Below, one piece after another: positions 41,072-50,331 of a stretch of 64,000 nt of DNA; the stretch's first letter is position 1; each line of letters starts with the position of its first letter. The notes under the pieces are model-generated. The model made no database searches. It saw nothing but the letters and a program-made list of their open reading frames with translations, and was not told the DNA's origin. The position numbers and the translations under genes are program-made. The stretch is from Streptomyces sp. NBC_00259 (lineage in GTDB: Bacteria; Actinomycetota; Actinomycetes; Streptomycetales; Streptomycetaceae). The DNA lies in the NCBI RefSeq assembly GCF_036181745.1, contig NZ_CP108080.1, positions 6,699,501 through 6,763,500 on the forward strand, in the 5' to 3' direction.

Positions 41072-41839
41072 TCAGGTACCGGCGGCCGGGGGCGCCGCGG
41101 TGGGTGTCCGGCCGGGGGACGGCGTGCCCAGATAGGCGTCCCGGACCCGCGGGTCGGCGCGGACCTCGGCCGGGGTGCCCTCCGCGAGGACCTCGCCCAG
41201 ATCCAGGACGACGACGCGCGTGCACAGCTCCATCACGAAGGTGACATTGTGCTCGACGAGCAGCACCGCGCAGTTCTGCTCGGCGGCGAGGCGCCGGACG
41301 ACCGCGGCGAGCCGGTCGCGTTCCCCGGCCGGCATACCGGAGGCGGGCTCGTCGAGCAGCAGCACACGAGGCGGGTCGGCGAGCGCCCTGGCCAGCTCCA
41401 CCATGCGGCCCTGGCCGACCGGGAGCCCGCCCGCGTACGTCTGCGCGAGCGCGTCCAGACCGCACTCGCGCAGCACGGTGGCGGCGCGTTCGCGGCGGGC
41501 GGGGCCGGAGCCCCGCCGCCATTCCTGGGCGACGAGGAGATGGTCCCTGACCGTCAACTGCCCGAAGAGCTGCTGCCGCTGGAACGTACGGCGCACTCCG
41601 TGACGGGCCCGCCAGACGGGGGAGCGGCGCGTGATGTCCGCCCCCTCCAGCAGGATCCGGCCCTCGTCGGCGCGGCGGATCCCGGACAGCACGTCGAACA
41701 GGGTCGTCTTTCCCGCCCCGTTGGGCCCGATCAGCCCGCAGATCTCGCCGGGCCGCAGACCGATGCCGACGCCGTGCAGCGCCCGTACCCCGCCGAACCG
41801 CACCCCCACCGCGTCCGTCTCCAGTACGTACGCCGTCAT
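41072..41839 (-). CDS. livG: ABC transporter ATPase, LivG type
   Basis: 255 residues from ATG 41839, sharing one base with the stop of the preceding permease gene (TGATG). Walker A GPNGAGKTT, Q-loop FQRQQLF, Walker B VLLLDEPASGM and the H-loop LLVEHN are intact, but the signature motif is LPVGQGRMVELARAL rather than LSYGQ. It energises branched-chain-amino-acid-type import with the fused permease/LivF protein. Last gene of the liv-like run. Confidence 0.88.
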   Translation of the reverse strand: MTAYVLETDAVGVRFGGVRALHGVGIGLRPGEICGLIGPNGAGKTTLFDVLSGIRRADEGRILLEGADITRRSPVWRARHGVRRTFQRQQLFGQLTVRDHLLVAQEWRRGSGPARRERAATVLRECGLDALAQTYAGGLPVGQGRMVELARALADPPRVLLLDEPASGMPAGERDRLAAVVRRLAAEQNCAVLLVEHNVTFVMELCTRVVVLDLGEVLAEGTPAEVRADPRVRDAYLGTPSPGRTPTAAPPAAGT

Positions 41840-44637
41840 CACCGGACCCCTTCCCCGAGGCCCAGGTACGCCTCGGTGAGCCGCTCCGCGTCGACATCGG
41901 CGCGCGGGCCGCACCAGCCGACCCGGCCCTGCGCGAGATACGCCACGGTGTCGGCGATCCCCAGCACCTCGGCGGCCTTCTCCTCCACCAGCAGCAGCGC
42001 GGTGCCCGCCGCGCGGAGCTCGGTCAGCAGCAGGAAGACCTCCTCGGCGACGCGCGGAGCGAGTCCGAGCGACGGCTCGTCGGCGATCAGGACGGCGGGC
42101 GGGCGCTGCAGGAGCGGGGCGAGGGCGAGCAACTGCTGCTCACCCCCGGACAGTGAGCCGGCGTGGACGCCGCGGCGGGCGGCGAGGTGGGGGAAGCGCT
42201 CGTACACGGCTTCCCGGGCGGCCCTGTCCGCCGGCCGCAGCGCGAGATTCTCCTCGATGGTGAGCCCCGGGAAGATCCCGCGCCCCTCCGGGGCGAGGAG
42301 CACACCCCGCCGCGCCCGCCGCACGGCCCGGTCCGAGGTCGCCTCCCGCCCGCCGACGCGGACCTCTCCACGCTCCACGGCGAGCACACCGGCGGCGACG
42401 CGGCACGCGGTGGACTTCCCGGCCCCGTTGGGCCCGAGCACGGCGAGTATCTCCCCGCCGCGGACGGCCAGATCCACACCGCGCAGGACGGAAGCCTCCC
42501 CGTAACCGGCGTACACACCGCGCAACTCCAGTGCGGTCTCCGCCCGTTCCCGCGGTCCGTCGGTGCCGTCGGTGCCGACGGTTTCGCCCGTGAGGTACCC
42601 GGTGCCGGCGCCGGTGAGGTACTCGCTGCCGGTGCGGGCGCCCACGCCCGTGTCCGTGCCGGAGTCGCCCCGAACTGCTGGGCGTTGCTCCCGCTCGGCT
42701 GCTTTGCCCACCCCGGGGGATGAGCGGCGCGCGGCCCTGCGGGCGTGCAGGCGTGTCGGGATCGCCGCGCAGTAGCCGTCGGGGTCGTTCGCCAGCGCCA
42801 GTCCCGCCAGCCCGAACAGGATCACCGGAAGGTGCGAGGACTCCGTCACGTACTGCGCCAGCAGATGCGGCATCAGCGCGAACACCAGTCCCGCCACCAC
42901 CGCGAACTGGGGCCTGCGCACCCCTGCGGCGACCACCACCGCCAGCCACACCAGCCCCGTCATCGCGGTGAAGTCGGTCGCCGTGACACGGGTGTTGTAC
43001 GACGCGTACATCACGCCGCCGAAGCCCGCGAGCCCCGCCGACAGCGTGAACAGCAGCAGTTTCGTACGGACGACGGACACGCCCGACGCCAGCGCAGCCG
43101 CCGGGGCGGACCGTACCGCCAGCATCGCCCGCCCCGTGGGGGAGTCGCGCAGGGCGCTGAGCCCGGCCACCGCGACCGTCACCAGCACCACCAGTGCCAC
43201 GCCCAGCGCACGGTCGTCGGTCAGGTCCACGGGACCGAGGACGGGACGGGGGATCTCCCAGCCGGTGTCGCCGTTGCGCAGCGGGCCGAACTGGAACAGC
43301 ACCTGGTCCGCCAGGAAGGCCAGCGCCAGCGTGGCGAGCGCCAGGGACCGCCCGCCCAGCCGGAGCGCGGGCAGGGCGACGACCGCGCCCAGCACCGCCG
43401 CCCCGCACGTCCCCACCAAGGCCGCCGCCGCGAACGGCCAGCCGTGGCTCATCAGCAGTCCCGCCACCAGCGCCGCCCCCGTGACGAACGTGGCCTGCGC
43501 GAGCGACACCATCGCGCCGAGTCCCGTCACCACCGTGAACGACACGAACACCAGCGAGATCGCCAGCCCCTGCGCCAGGACGCCGCTCCAGAACGGGGTC
43601 GTCACCGTGTAGAAGGCGGCCGCCAGCAGCACCGCCGCGCCCAGCCACACCCCCCACCGCCGCCCCCACGATCGCCCGGCGAGATAGTCGGCCGGTGCCG
43701 CGTCCGAGGCCGCCGTCCCCGCGGCCCGGCGGCGCCGCGCCATCACCAGCAGCCCCGCGAAGAGGATCAGGAACGGTACGGCCGTGCGGAATCCCGTGAT
43801 CCGCTCCGCGAACGACGCGTATCCGGCGACGAGGTTCTGCAGCACCCCGAGCGCCAGCCCGCCCGCGAACGCCAGTGGCACCGACGCGAAGCGCCCCAGT
43901 ACCGCCGCCGTCGCCGAGACGAAGAGGAAGAGGGTGTAGTCGTGCGCGGACAGGCCCAGCAGCGGGGTGGCCAGCACCCCGGCGAGCCCCGCGAGAGCCG
44001 ACGACAGCATCCAGGCGACCGACGACAGCCGGTCCGCGCTGATGCCGCGCAGCTCCACCAGTTCACGGTGGTCGACGGCGGCCCGCAGCCGCAGCCCGAG
44101 CCGGGTGTGCCGCATCAGCACCCACAGCCCGGCCGCCGTCACCGCCGTGATGGTCCAGGTGATCAGCTGGTCGGAGTCGACGCCGACCCCGTCCACCGGC
44201 TGCCAGGACACCGCCGGGCTCGGCCCGACGCCCGGCAGCCCGTACTGGTTCTCCGCGGGCAGCACCGGGGCGCCGGCGTCCGCCAGCAGTTCCACCACCC
44301 ACAGCCCCGCCGCGGGCAGCGCGACCAGCAGCCCGATTGTGGCGACGATCTGCGCCGTCTCCCCGGCCCGCGCGAGCCCCCGGAACATCAGCACGTCGAG
44401 GCCCCAGCCGATGCCGGGCGCCACGACGAACACCAGCAGCAGCGCGGTCGGCACGGCGGGCCATCCGAAGCCGGAGTGCAGCTCGTAGAAGGCGAGCGCG
44501 CACAGATAGGCCGTCGCGCCGTGGGCGAAGTTGAACAGCCCGGAGGCGGAGTACGACAGCACGAGACCCGTCGCCAGCAGCGCGTACAGCGCCCCCGAGA
44601 CCAGTCCGCTCAGGACGAACCCCAGCAGATCACCCAC
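41839..44637 (-). CDS. LivH-LivM-LivF triple fusion ABC transporter protein
   Basis: 932 residues containing three normally separate subunits. Residues 1-300 are a LivH-type permease (GLVLSYSASGLFNFAHGA, GISADRLSSVAWMLSSALAGLAGVL). Residues 320-620 are a LivM-type permease (VTGLGAMVSLAQATFV, GGVMYASYNTRVTATDF). A low-complexity linker of about 70 residues (Gly/Thr/Asp-rich) leads to a LivF ATPase with Walker A GPNGAGKS near 735, signature LSGGE near 828 and Walker B LIADEP near 850. With LivG and the lipoprotein it can build an entire importer. The substrate may be amino acids or another small acid. Confidence 0.88.
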   Translation of the reverse strand: MGDLLGFVLSGLVSGALYALLATGLVLSYSASGLFNFAHGATAYLCALAFYELHSGFGWPAVPTALLLVFVVAPGIGWGLDVLMFRGLARAGETAQIVATIGLLVALPAAGLWVVELLADAGAPVLPAENQYGLPGVGPSPAVSWQPVDGVGVDSDQLITWTITAVTAAGLWVLMRHTRLGLRLRAAVDHRELVELRGISADRLSSVAWMLSSALAGLAGVLATPLLGLSAHDYTLFLFVSATAAVLGRFASVPLAFAGGLALGVLQNLVAGYASFAERITGFRTAVPFLILFAGLLVMARRRRAAGTAASDAAPADYLAGRSWGRRWGVWLGAAVLLAAAFYTVTTPFWSGVLAQGLAISLVFVSFTVVTGLGAMVSLAQATFVTGAALVAGLLMSHGWPFAAAALVGTCGAAVLGAVVALPALRLGGRSLALATLALAFLADQVLFQFGPLRNGDTGWEIPRPVLGPVDLTDDRALGVALVVLVTVAVAGLSALRDSPTGRAMLAVRSAPAAALASGVSVVRTKLLLFTLSAGLAGFGGVMYASYNTRVTATDFTAMTGLVWLAVVVAAGVRRPQFAVVAGLVFALMPHLLAQYVTESSHLPVILFGLAGLALANDPDGYCAAIPTRLHARRAARRSSPGVGKAAEREQRPAVRGDSGTDTGVGARTGSEYLTGAGTGYLTGETVGTDGTDGPRERAETALELRGVYAGYGEASVLRGVDLAVRGGEILAVLGPNGAGKSTACRVAAGVLAVERGEVRVGGREATSDRAVRRARRGVLLAPEGRGIFPGLTIEENLALRPADRAAREAVYERFPHLAARRGVHAGSLSGGEQQLLALAPLLQRPPAVLIADEPSLGLAPRVAEEVFLLLTELRAAGTALLLVEEKAAEVLGIADTVAYLAQGRVGWCGPRADVDAERLTEAYLGLGEGVR

Positions 44638-44649
44638 GATCCGCGCCCC

Positions 44650-45909
44650 CTACCGGAACGGGACGGGCGGGTAGCACCTGAACGGCGACGACACCTCGTA
44701 CCGCCCGTTCCTCAGCTGTACGAGCGCCCCGCAGCCGAAGCTCTCGCGCTGCCCCTTGGGTTCGGCCCGGTCCCCGACGAGCGTTCCGGTGTCGGAGAAG
44801 GCGGCCGCGGCCTTCTGGAAGGACTCGACGGTCAGCTCCCGGCCGGCCTTCTCCGCGATGGCGAGGAAGAGGTCCGCGGACATGTAGCCGGTCACCATGT
44901 GCATGTTGAGCGGGATGTCCTTGCCGCCCGCCGCATTGGCGATGTCCTCCTTGAACTGCCGCATCGCGGGGCTGTTCGACTCGAACGGCTCGAACTGGAG
45001 CAGGACGTGCACCCCGTCCAGGGCCTGCCGGGTCGCCTCCTTGGTGAGCAGCCCCGGGTCGTAGTCGGTCGGATCCGAGATGACCCCCTTGAAGCCGGCC
45101 CGCTTCAGCGCCGTGAACAGCCCGATGTTGTACGGCGTCTGCATCACGGAGACGACCGCGTCGGGCGCTTTGCCGCCGTCGGACCGGAGGATCTCCTTGG
45201 TGTACGCGGACCAGTCGCTCGGCGCCGACGCCGCAGGCACGACGGCCTTCGCGTAGGAGACCCGGAAGCCCGCCGCCGTGAAACCCTGGGTGAAGGTGCG
45301 GATGCCGAACTTGCCCGCGTCGCTGTCGGCGGCGATCAGCGCGACCGACCTGCCCTTCGTCCCGCCGAGCACCGCTCCGAGGCCCTCCGGCCAGGTCTGG
45401 TTGAGGGTGCCGCCCGGCATGGGGACGAGGCAGCCGTTGAAGCCGTAGATGTGCTTCGGTCCGCAGAACGACGGCAGCGTTCCCCAGCCGAACGTCGGCA
45501 CCTTCTGCTGTTCCAGGAAGTCGGCGCCGGAGAACGTCACCGAGCTCATCGGCGCGACGGCGAAGACCTTCTCCTGCTGGACCAGGGTGCGGGCGGCGGC
45601 GAGGTTCCTGGCCGGATCCTGGCCGTCGTCCTCGGCGCCCAGGTAGTCGATCCGGCGGCCGTGGACGCCGCCCTCGGCGTTGGCGCGGTCGTAGCGGGCC
45701 CTGGCTCCGAGGTCCGTGTCCTTCTTGGAGTAGCCGCTCGCGGTGGTCATGGAGACGATCCCGCCGACCCTGACGGAGTCCGCGCTCACTCCGCGCGTCG
45801 TGGCGCCGGCGGCGCCGCCCGGTGCGCCGGAGGTGGAGGCGGAGTTGCAGGCGGTGGCGAGCAGCAGTGCCGCGGCGGCTGCGGCGACGGTGCGGATCGG
45901 TCGCAACAC
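44650..45909 (-). CDS. branched-chain-amino-acid-type ABC substrate-binding lipoprotein
   Basis: 419 residues from GTG 45909 with GGAGGA six bases upstream. Lipobox LLATAC with Cys near 21 directs lipidation. The periplasmic-binding type I fold shows VRVGGIVSMTTASGYSKKDTDLGARARYDRANAEGGVHGRRI, FAVAPMSS and RAGFKGVISDP. It is the first gene of the liv-like operon, 12 bases before the fused permease. The ligand cannot be assigned. Confidence 0.88.
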   Translation of the reverse strand: MLRPIRTVAAAAAALLLATACNSASTSGAPGGAAGATTRGVSADSVRVGGIVSMTTASGYSKKDTDLGARARYDRANAEGGVHGRRIDYLGAEDDGQDPARNLAAARTLVQQEKVFAVAPMSSVTFSGADFLEQQKVPTFGWGTLPSFCGPKHIYGFNGCLVPMPGGTLNQTWPEGLGAVLGGTKGRSVALIAADSDAGKFGIRTFTQGFTAAGFRVSYAKAVVPAASAPSDWSAYTKEILRSDGGKAPDAVVSVMQTPYNIGLFTALKRAGFKGVISDPTDYDPGLLTKEATRQALDGVHVLLQFEPFESNSPAMRQFKEDIANAAGGKDIPLNMHMVTGYMSADLFLAIAEKAGRELTVESFQKAAAAFSDTGTLVGDRAEPKGQRESFGCGALVQLRNGRYEVSSPFRCYPPVPFR

Positions 45910-45935
45910 GGTGGGTCCTCCCTGGCGAGTGACCC

Positions 45936-45987
45936 GAATTGTGCGATGGAGCTGATGGACCGTCAATAACTGACGCATCGTCAATTC
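45936..45987. promoter_or_regulatory. inverted repeat in the liv-like operon promoter
   Basis: GAATTGTGCGATG at 45936-45948 faces CATCGTCAATTC at 45976-45987 (one base difference, 27-base spacer). Between them GTCAATAACTGAC forms a smaller inverted repeat and CGTCAAT occurs twice (45961, 45979). AT-rich, 30-80 bases upstream of the lipoprotein start: a good operator/promoter candidate. Confidence 0.45.
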
Positions 45988-46065
45988 AGGGGCCGTCGGC
46001 ACGTCGTGGCGCGCGGCCGGGTACGGTGAGGAGCCGTGCGGTGAGGCGGGGCGAGAGGCGGCGCC

Positions 46066-47889
46066 TCAGTGATAGAGCGCGTCCACCTCGTTGGCGTACG
46101 CCGTCTCGATCGCCTTCCGCTTCAGCTTCAGCGATGGCGTCAGCAGCCCGTGCTCCTCGCTGAACGGATGCGCCAGGATCCGGAACGTACGGATGGACTC
46201 GGCCTTGGACACCAGGGTGTTGGCGGCCACCACGGCCCGGCGGACCTCCATCTCCAGATCCGGGTCACGCACGAGCTCGGCCGGTTTCATCGGCGCCCTG
46301 TTGCGCATCGCCAGCCAGTGCTCGACGGCCTCGTGGTCCACGGTGACCAGCGCCGCGATGTAGGGACGGTCGTTGCCGACGACGATGCACTGCGCCACCA
46401 GCGGATGGGCCCGCACCCGCTCCTCGAGACCGATCGGCGACACGCTCTTGCCGCCGGACGTCACCAGGATCTCCTTCTTCCGCCCGGTGATCGTCAGATA
46501 GCCGTCCTCGTCCAGGGCCCCCAGATCGCCGGTGGACAACCAGCCGTCGTTGAGCACGGCGTCCGTCGACTTCGGGTCGTTCAGATAGCCGGAGAAGAGC
46601 TGTGGGCCGTGCAGCCACACCTCGCCGTCCTCGGCGATGTGGACCGTCGTCCCCGGGATGGGCTGGCCGACCGTGCCGTACTTGGTGCGCTCCGGCGGGT
46701 TCGCGGTCGCCGCCGCGGTCGACTCCGTCAGCCCGTACCCCTCGAAGACGGTGACGCCCGCGCCCTCGAAGAAGAGGCCGAGGCGCCGGTCCATGGCCGA
46801 ACCGCCGGACATCGCGTGCCGCACCCGGCCGCCCATGGCCTCGCGAACCTTCTGGTAGACGACCTTCTCGAAGAACTGGTGCTGCAGCCGCAGGCTCGCG
46901 GACGGACCGGGCCCGAGCCCGAAGGCCCGGTGCTCCATGGCCTCCGCGTACCGCACCGCCACCTCGACGGCCTTGTCGAACGGCCCCGTCTTGCCCGCGG
47001 CCTCCGCCTTGCGCCGGGCTGCGTTGAAGACCTTCTCGAAGATGTACGGCACGGCCAGGATGAACGTCGGCCGGAAGGACGCGAGATCGGAGATCAGCGC
47101 ACTGGCCTGCAGCACGGGCTGATGCCCCATCTTGACCCGGCCCAGGATCGCCGCGACCTCCACCATCCGCCCGAAGACGTGCGCGAGCGGCAGGAACAGC
47201 AGCGTCGCGGCCTCGTCGCCCGGCTTGGAGTGGAAGACCGGCTCCCAGCGTCCGATGAGCGTGTCGGTCTCGTACATGAAGTTGGCGTGGGTGATCACAC
47301 AGCCCTTGGGCCGGCCGGTCGTCCCCGAGGTGTAGATCACCGTGGCGATGGACTCCGGGGTCACCGCCCGCCGGTGCCGGTGCACCACGTCGTCCTCGAT
47401 GTGCGCGCCCGCCTCGAAGAGTTCGTCGACCGCGCCCTTGTCGAGCTGCCACAGCCGCTTGAGCTGCGGCAGCCGGTCGATGACCGAGCCGATGGTCATC
47501 GCGTGGTCCTCGTGCTCGACCATGCAGGCGGACACCTCGGCGTCGTGCAGCATCCACAGGACCTGCTCGGCCGAGGACGTGGGGTAGATGGGAACGGACT
47601 GCGCGCCCACCGCCCACAGGGCGAAGTCGAAGAGCGTCCACTCGTAGCGGGTGCGGCACATGATCGCGACCCGGTCGCCGAACCGCACGCCCTGGGCGAG
47701 CAGTCCCTTCGCGAGGGCGAGCACCTCGTCGCGGAAGTCGGCGGACGTCATGTCGTGCCACTGGCCGTCGTCGTCCTTGCGGCCGAGCGCGACCCGTTCG
47801 GGGTCGGTCTGGGCGTGGTCGAACACGGCATCCGCCAGTCCGCCGACAAGGGGGGCCGACGCCAAGGGGGGAACCGTGAACTCACGCAA
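46066..47889 (-). CDS. long-chain acyl-CoA ligase (AMP-dependent synthetase)
   Basis: 607 residues from TTG 47889, seven bases after AAGGAG. P-loop YTSGTTGRPKG, VFEGYGLTEST, TGDLGALDEDGYLTITGRKKE and a KLKRKAIETAY C-terminus make it a FadD15-like acyl-CoA ligase activating fatty acids with ATP and CoA. It lies downstream of the liv-like promoter region, in the same orientation as the liv genes but on the far side of their promoter. Its own 389-base upstream region is probably its promoter. Confidence 0.9.
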   Translation of the reverse strand: MREFTVPPLASAPLVGGLADAVFDHAQTDPERVALGRKDDDGQWHDMTSADFRDEVLALAKGLLAQGVRFGDRVAIMCRTRYEWTLFDFALWAVGAQSVPIYPTSSAEQVLWMLHDAEVSACMVEHEDHAMTIGSVIDRLPQLKRLWQLDKGAVDELFEAGAHIEDDVVHRHRRAVTPESIATVIYTSGTTGRPKGCVITHANFMYETDTLIGRWEPVFHSKPGDEAATLLFLPLAHVFGRMVEVAAILGRVKMGHQPVLQASALISDLASFRPTFILAVPYIFEKVFNAARRKAEAAGKTGPFDKAVEVAVRYAEAMEHRAFGLGPGPSASLRLQHQFFEKVVYQKVREAMGGRVRHAMSGGSAMDRRLGLFFEGAGVTVFEGYGLTESTAAATANPPERTKYGTVGQPIPGTTVHIAEDGEVWLHGPQLFSGYLNDPKSTDAVLNDGWLSTGDLGALDEDGYLTITGRKKEILVTSGGKSVSPIGLEERVRAHPLVAQCIVVGNDRPYIAALVTVDHEAVEHWLAMRNRAPMKPAELVRDPDLEMEVRRAVVAANTLVSKAESIRTFRILAHPFSEEHGLLTPSLKLKRKAIETAYANEVDALYH

Positions 47890-48066
47890 TGACCTGCTCC
47901 TTGTGGCGCTCCGCACAGCGCCGGTGACGGTACCCCACCGGGCGGTCATGCGGGAGCCCCTTCAACAACTCGGCACATTTCGCATCGGCGCTGGTCAGCC
48001 GCTCAGATCCAGCCAACGACGGTGATGGCAGGTCATGTTCTGACCGAAGAGTAAGTCGCGACAGAT

Positions 48067-48088
48067 GGAATCTGCACGGAATCTGTAC
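48067..48088. promoter_or_regulatory. tandem 11-mer, operator candidate for the acyl-CoA ligase
   Basis: GGAATCTGCAC (48067-48077) directly repeated as GGAATCTGTAC (48078-48088); the first copy is part of an inverted CAGAT-GGA-ATCTG. About 180 bases upstream of the ligase start. Confidence 0.35.
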
Positions 48089-48198
48089 GCGGCCAACACG
48101 CCCTGGTCGTGCCCCGCGCCCGGAGCGCGGGGCGGCAGACCGGCACGGGGGACCACGGGCCGTCCGGCGGGCGGTGCGGGCCGGGCGGCGGCGTCAGC

Positions 48199-48226
48199 GG
48201 GAGCCGGGAGCCGGGAGCCGGGAGCC
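48199..48226. repeat. GGGAGCC minisatellite, four copies
   Basis: Four perfect heptamers in tandem, downstream of the LysR stop, within a longer GC-rich imperfect duplication (48173-48275). Confidence 0.7.
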
Positions 48227-48278
48227 GGGGGACGGGGGACGGTGCGGGCCGGGCGCGGTCAGCGGGAGCCGGCGGACG

Positions 48279-49184
48279 TCAGTGCGGGCCGCCCGCCGGC
48301 CGGTGCAGCCGGTCGCCGCCCGCCAGGATCGCGGCGGCCAGCGCGTCCGCGGCCTCCTGGGTGCCGTGCGGGGCGCCAGCACGATGGCCGTGGAGCAGAA
48401 CGAAGTCCACGTCGCCCAGCTCCGGCAGGCCGACGCGGGCCGGAACCGGCACCAGACCCGGCGGGATCAGCCCGCGCGTATGGGCCATCACCCCCAGGCC
48501 CGCCCGCGCCGCCGCGACCAGTGCGCTCAGGCTCGTGCTCGTGCAGGCGATGCGCCAGGCCCGCCCGTGTGCCTCGAGGACCTCCAGCGCGCGGGCCCGG
48601 GTGATCCCGGGCGGAGGGAAGACGATCAGCGGGACCGGGCGGTCCGGGTCCAGCCTCAGCTGCGGGGCGCCGATCCAGATCAGCGCGTCCTGCCAGACCA
48701 GTTCGCCGGGCGCGCCCTGAGCGCCGCGCGTGCGGCGCTTGGCGAGGACGAGGTCGAGCCGGCCCGCCTCCAGCTGCTCGTGCAGCGTGCCCGAGAGCTC
48801 GACGGTCAGCTCCAGATCGACCTCGGGATGGTCGCGGCGGAACGACTCGAGGATCTCCGGCAGCCGGGTGAGCACGAAGTCCTCGGACGCGCCGAAGCGC
48901 AGCCGGCCGCGCAGTCGCGTCCCGGTGAAGAACGCCGCCGCCCGCTCGTGCGCCTCCAGGATCGTCCGCGCGAAGCCGAGCATCGCCTCGCCGTCCTCGG
49001 TGAGCTGCACGCTGTGCGTGTCCCGGGTGAAGAGCTGGCGGCCCGCCGCCTCCTCGAGCCGCCGCACATGCTGGCTCACCGTCGACTGGCGCACGCCGAG
49101 CCGCCGGGCCGCCTGCGTGAAGCTCAGCGTCTGGGCCACGGCGAGGAAGGTGCGCAGCTGGGCCGGGTCGTACACGGAACCCAT
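48279..49184 (-). CDS. LysR family regulator of the adjacent carrier
   Basis: 301 residues from ATG 49184 (an alternative ATG lies 18 bases upstream). Winged helix LSFTQAARRLGVRQSTVSQHVRRLEEAAGRQLF; effector domain LRGRLRFGASEDFVLTRLPEIL typical of the group. It diverges from a bile-acid:sodium-symporter-like carrier, the classic LysR-target arrangement, with a symmetric T-N11-A box between the two starts. Confidence 0.9.
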   Translation of the reverse strand: MGSVYDPAQLRTFLAVAQTLSFTQAARRLGVRQSTVSQHVRRLEEAAGRQLFTRDTHSVQLTEDGEAMLGFARTILEAHERAAAFFTGTRLRGRLRFGASEDFVLTRLPEILESFRRDHPEVDLELTVELSGTLHEQLEAGRLDLVLAKRRTRGAQGAPGELVWQDALIWIGAPQLRLDPDRPVPLIVFPPPGITRARALEVLEAHGRAWRIACTSTSLSALVAAARAGLGVMAHTRGLIPPGLVPVPARVGLPELGDVDFVLLHGHRAGAPHGTQEAADALAAAILAGGDRLHRPAGGPH

Positions 49185-49196
49185 GATAGCCACGCC

Positions 49197-49213
49197 CATC
49201 ACGAAACGTGATG
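49197..49213. promoter_or_regulatory. LysR box CATCAC-GAAAC-GTGATG
   Basis: A perfect 6-base inverted repeat with 5-base spacer; T49199 and A49211 satisfy the T-N11-A rule. It lies 13 bases upstream of the LysR ATG and 90 bases upstream of the carrier ATG. Confidence 0.7.
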
Positions 49214-49302
49214 GCAGTCAGAACGGTGTACGGGATTCCCGATCGCCCGGTGGGCGTGGACGATGGAGGGGGCACGACCTGAACCGAGAGCAAGTGGAGC
49301 AC

Positions 49303-50331
49303 ATGAGCCGCCGCACCCCCCTTCGACCGCCGTCCTGGCTGCCGGTCGACGCCTACATCCTCGCGCTGCTCGCCACCGTGCTCCTCGCGGCGCTGCTCCC
49401 CGCGTCCGGAGCGGCGGCCACGGTCACCGACGGAGCCGCCACCGGGGCGGTCGCGCTGCTCTTCTTCCTCTACGGCGCGCGGCTGTCGACCCGCGAGGCG
49501 ATGGACGGACTGCGGCACTGGCGACTGCATCTGACCGTGCTGGCCGCCACGTTCGTCCTCTTCCCGCTGCTCGGACTGGCGGCCGGGGGACTGGTCCCCG
49601 CCGTCCTCACCCCGCCGCTGTACGGCGGACTCCTCTTCCTGTGCCTCGTGCCGTCCACCATCCAGTCGTCGATCGCGTTCACCTCGATGGCCCGCGGCAA
49701 CGTGCCCGCGGCGATCTGCGCCGGCTCCTTCTCCAGCCTCGCCGGGATCCTCCTCACCCCCCTGCTGGCCGCGCTGCTCCTCGGGCAGGGTGCCGGCGGC
49801 TTCTCGGCGGACTCCCTGCTGAAGATCGTGCTCCAGCTGCTGGTGCCGTTCCTGTCGGGACAGCTGCTGCGCCGCTGGATCGGCGGCTTCCTCGGCCGGC
49901 ACAGGAGGCTCCTCGGATACGTCGACCGCGGCTCGATCCTGCTCGTCGTCTACACCGCCTTCAGCGAAGGCATGATCGCCGGCATCTGGCACCAGGTCAC
50001 CCCCGTGCGGCTGGGCGCGCTGCTCCTCGTGGAGGCGGTGCTCCTGGCCGTGATGCTCAGCCTGACCTGGTACGCGTCCAAGCGGCTCGGCTTCGTACGC
50101 GCCGACCGGATCGCGATCCAGTTCGCCGGCTCCAAGAAGAGCCTGGCGGCCGGGCTGCCGATGGCGAGCGTCCTCTTCGGCGCGCAGGCGAGCCTCGCCG
50201 TGCTGCCGTTGATGCTCTTCCACCAGATGCAGTTGATGGTGTGCGCCGTCATCGCCAAACGGCGGGCGAACGACCCGCAGCCGATGGCGCCCGCGCCGGA
50301 ACGGACACCGGCGCGCGCCTCCGCCCGCTGA
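49303..50331 (+). CDS. bile acid:sodium symporter-like (SBF/YfeH) carrier
   Basis: 342 residues from ATG 49303 (GTGGAGC just upstream); the frame continues far upstream only as antisense of the LysR gene. Ten hydrophobic helices. LFFLYGARLSTREAMDGLRHWRLHL, CLVPSTIQSSIAFTSMARGN and IQFAGSKKSLAAGLPMASVLFG are the hallmarks of the SBF-like (PF13593) group, where the two helix-break motifs form the substrate/sodium site. Probably imports an organic anion sensed by the LysR regulator. Confidence 0.88.
   Translation: MSRRTPLRPPSWLPVDAYILALLATVLLAALLPASGAAATVTDGAATGAVALLFFLYGARLSTREAMDGLRHWRLHLTVLAATFVLFPLLGLAAGGLVPAVLTPPLYGGLLFLCLVPSTIQSSIAFTSMARGNVPAAICAGSFSSLAGILLTPLLAALLLGQGAGGFSADSLLKIVLQLLVPFLSGQLLRRWIGGFLGRHRRLLGYVDRGSILLVVYTAFSEGMIAGIWHQVTPVRLGALLLVEAVLLAVMLSLTWYASKRLGFVRADRIAIQFAGSKKSLAAGLPMASVLFGAQASLAVLPLMLFHQMQLMVCAVIAKRRANDPQPMAPAPERTPARASAR

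Larger units (their letters stand above)
47890..48278. other. 389-base gap with operator-like repeats and a minisatellite
   Basis: It separates the acyl-CoA ligase start from a LysR stop. The left half is AT-richer with two head-to-tail 11-mers (GGAATCTGCAC, GGAATCTGTAC). The right half is GC-rich and repetitive: four exact GGGAGCC copies at 48199-48226, and an imperfect duplication of GTGCGGGCCGGGCG. No gene is seen. Confidence 0.5.

Noticed and set aside
42745..45969. Plus-strand frame of more than 1000 codons opposite the liv-like genes
   Set aside because: Gln/Arg/His-rich shadow of strong ABC genes on the minus strand; no independent support.
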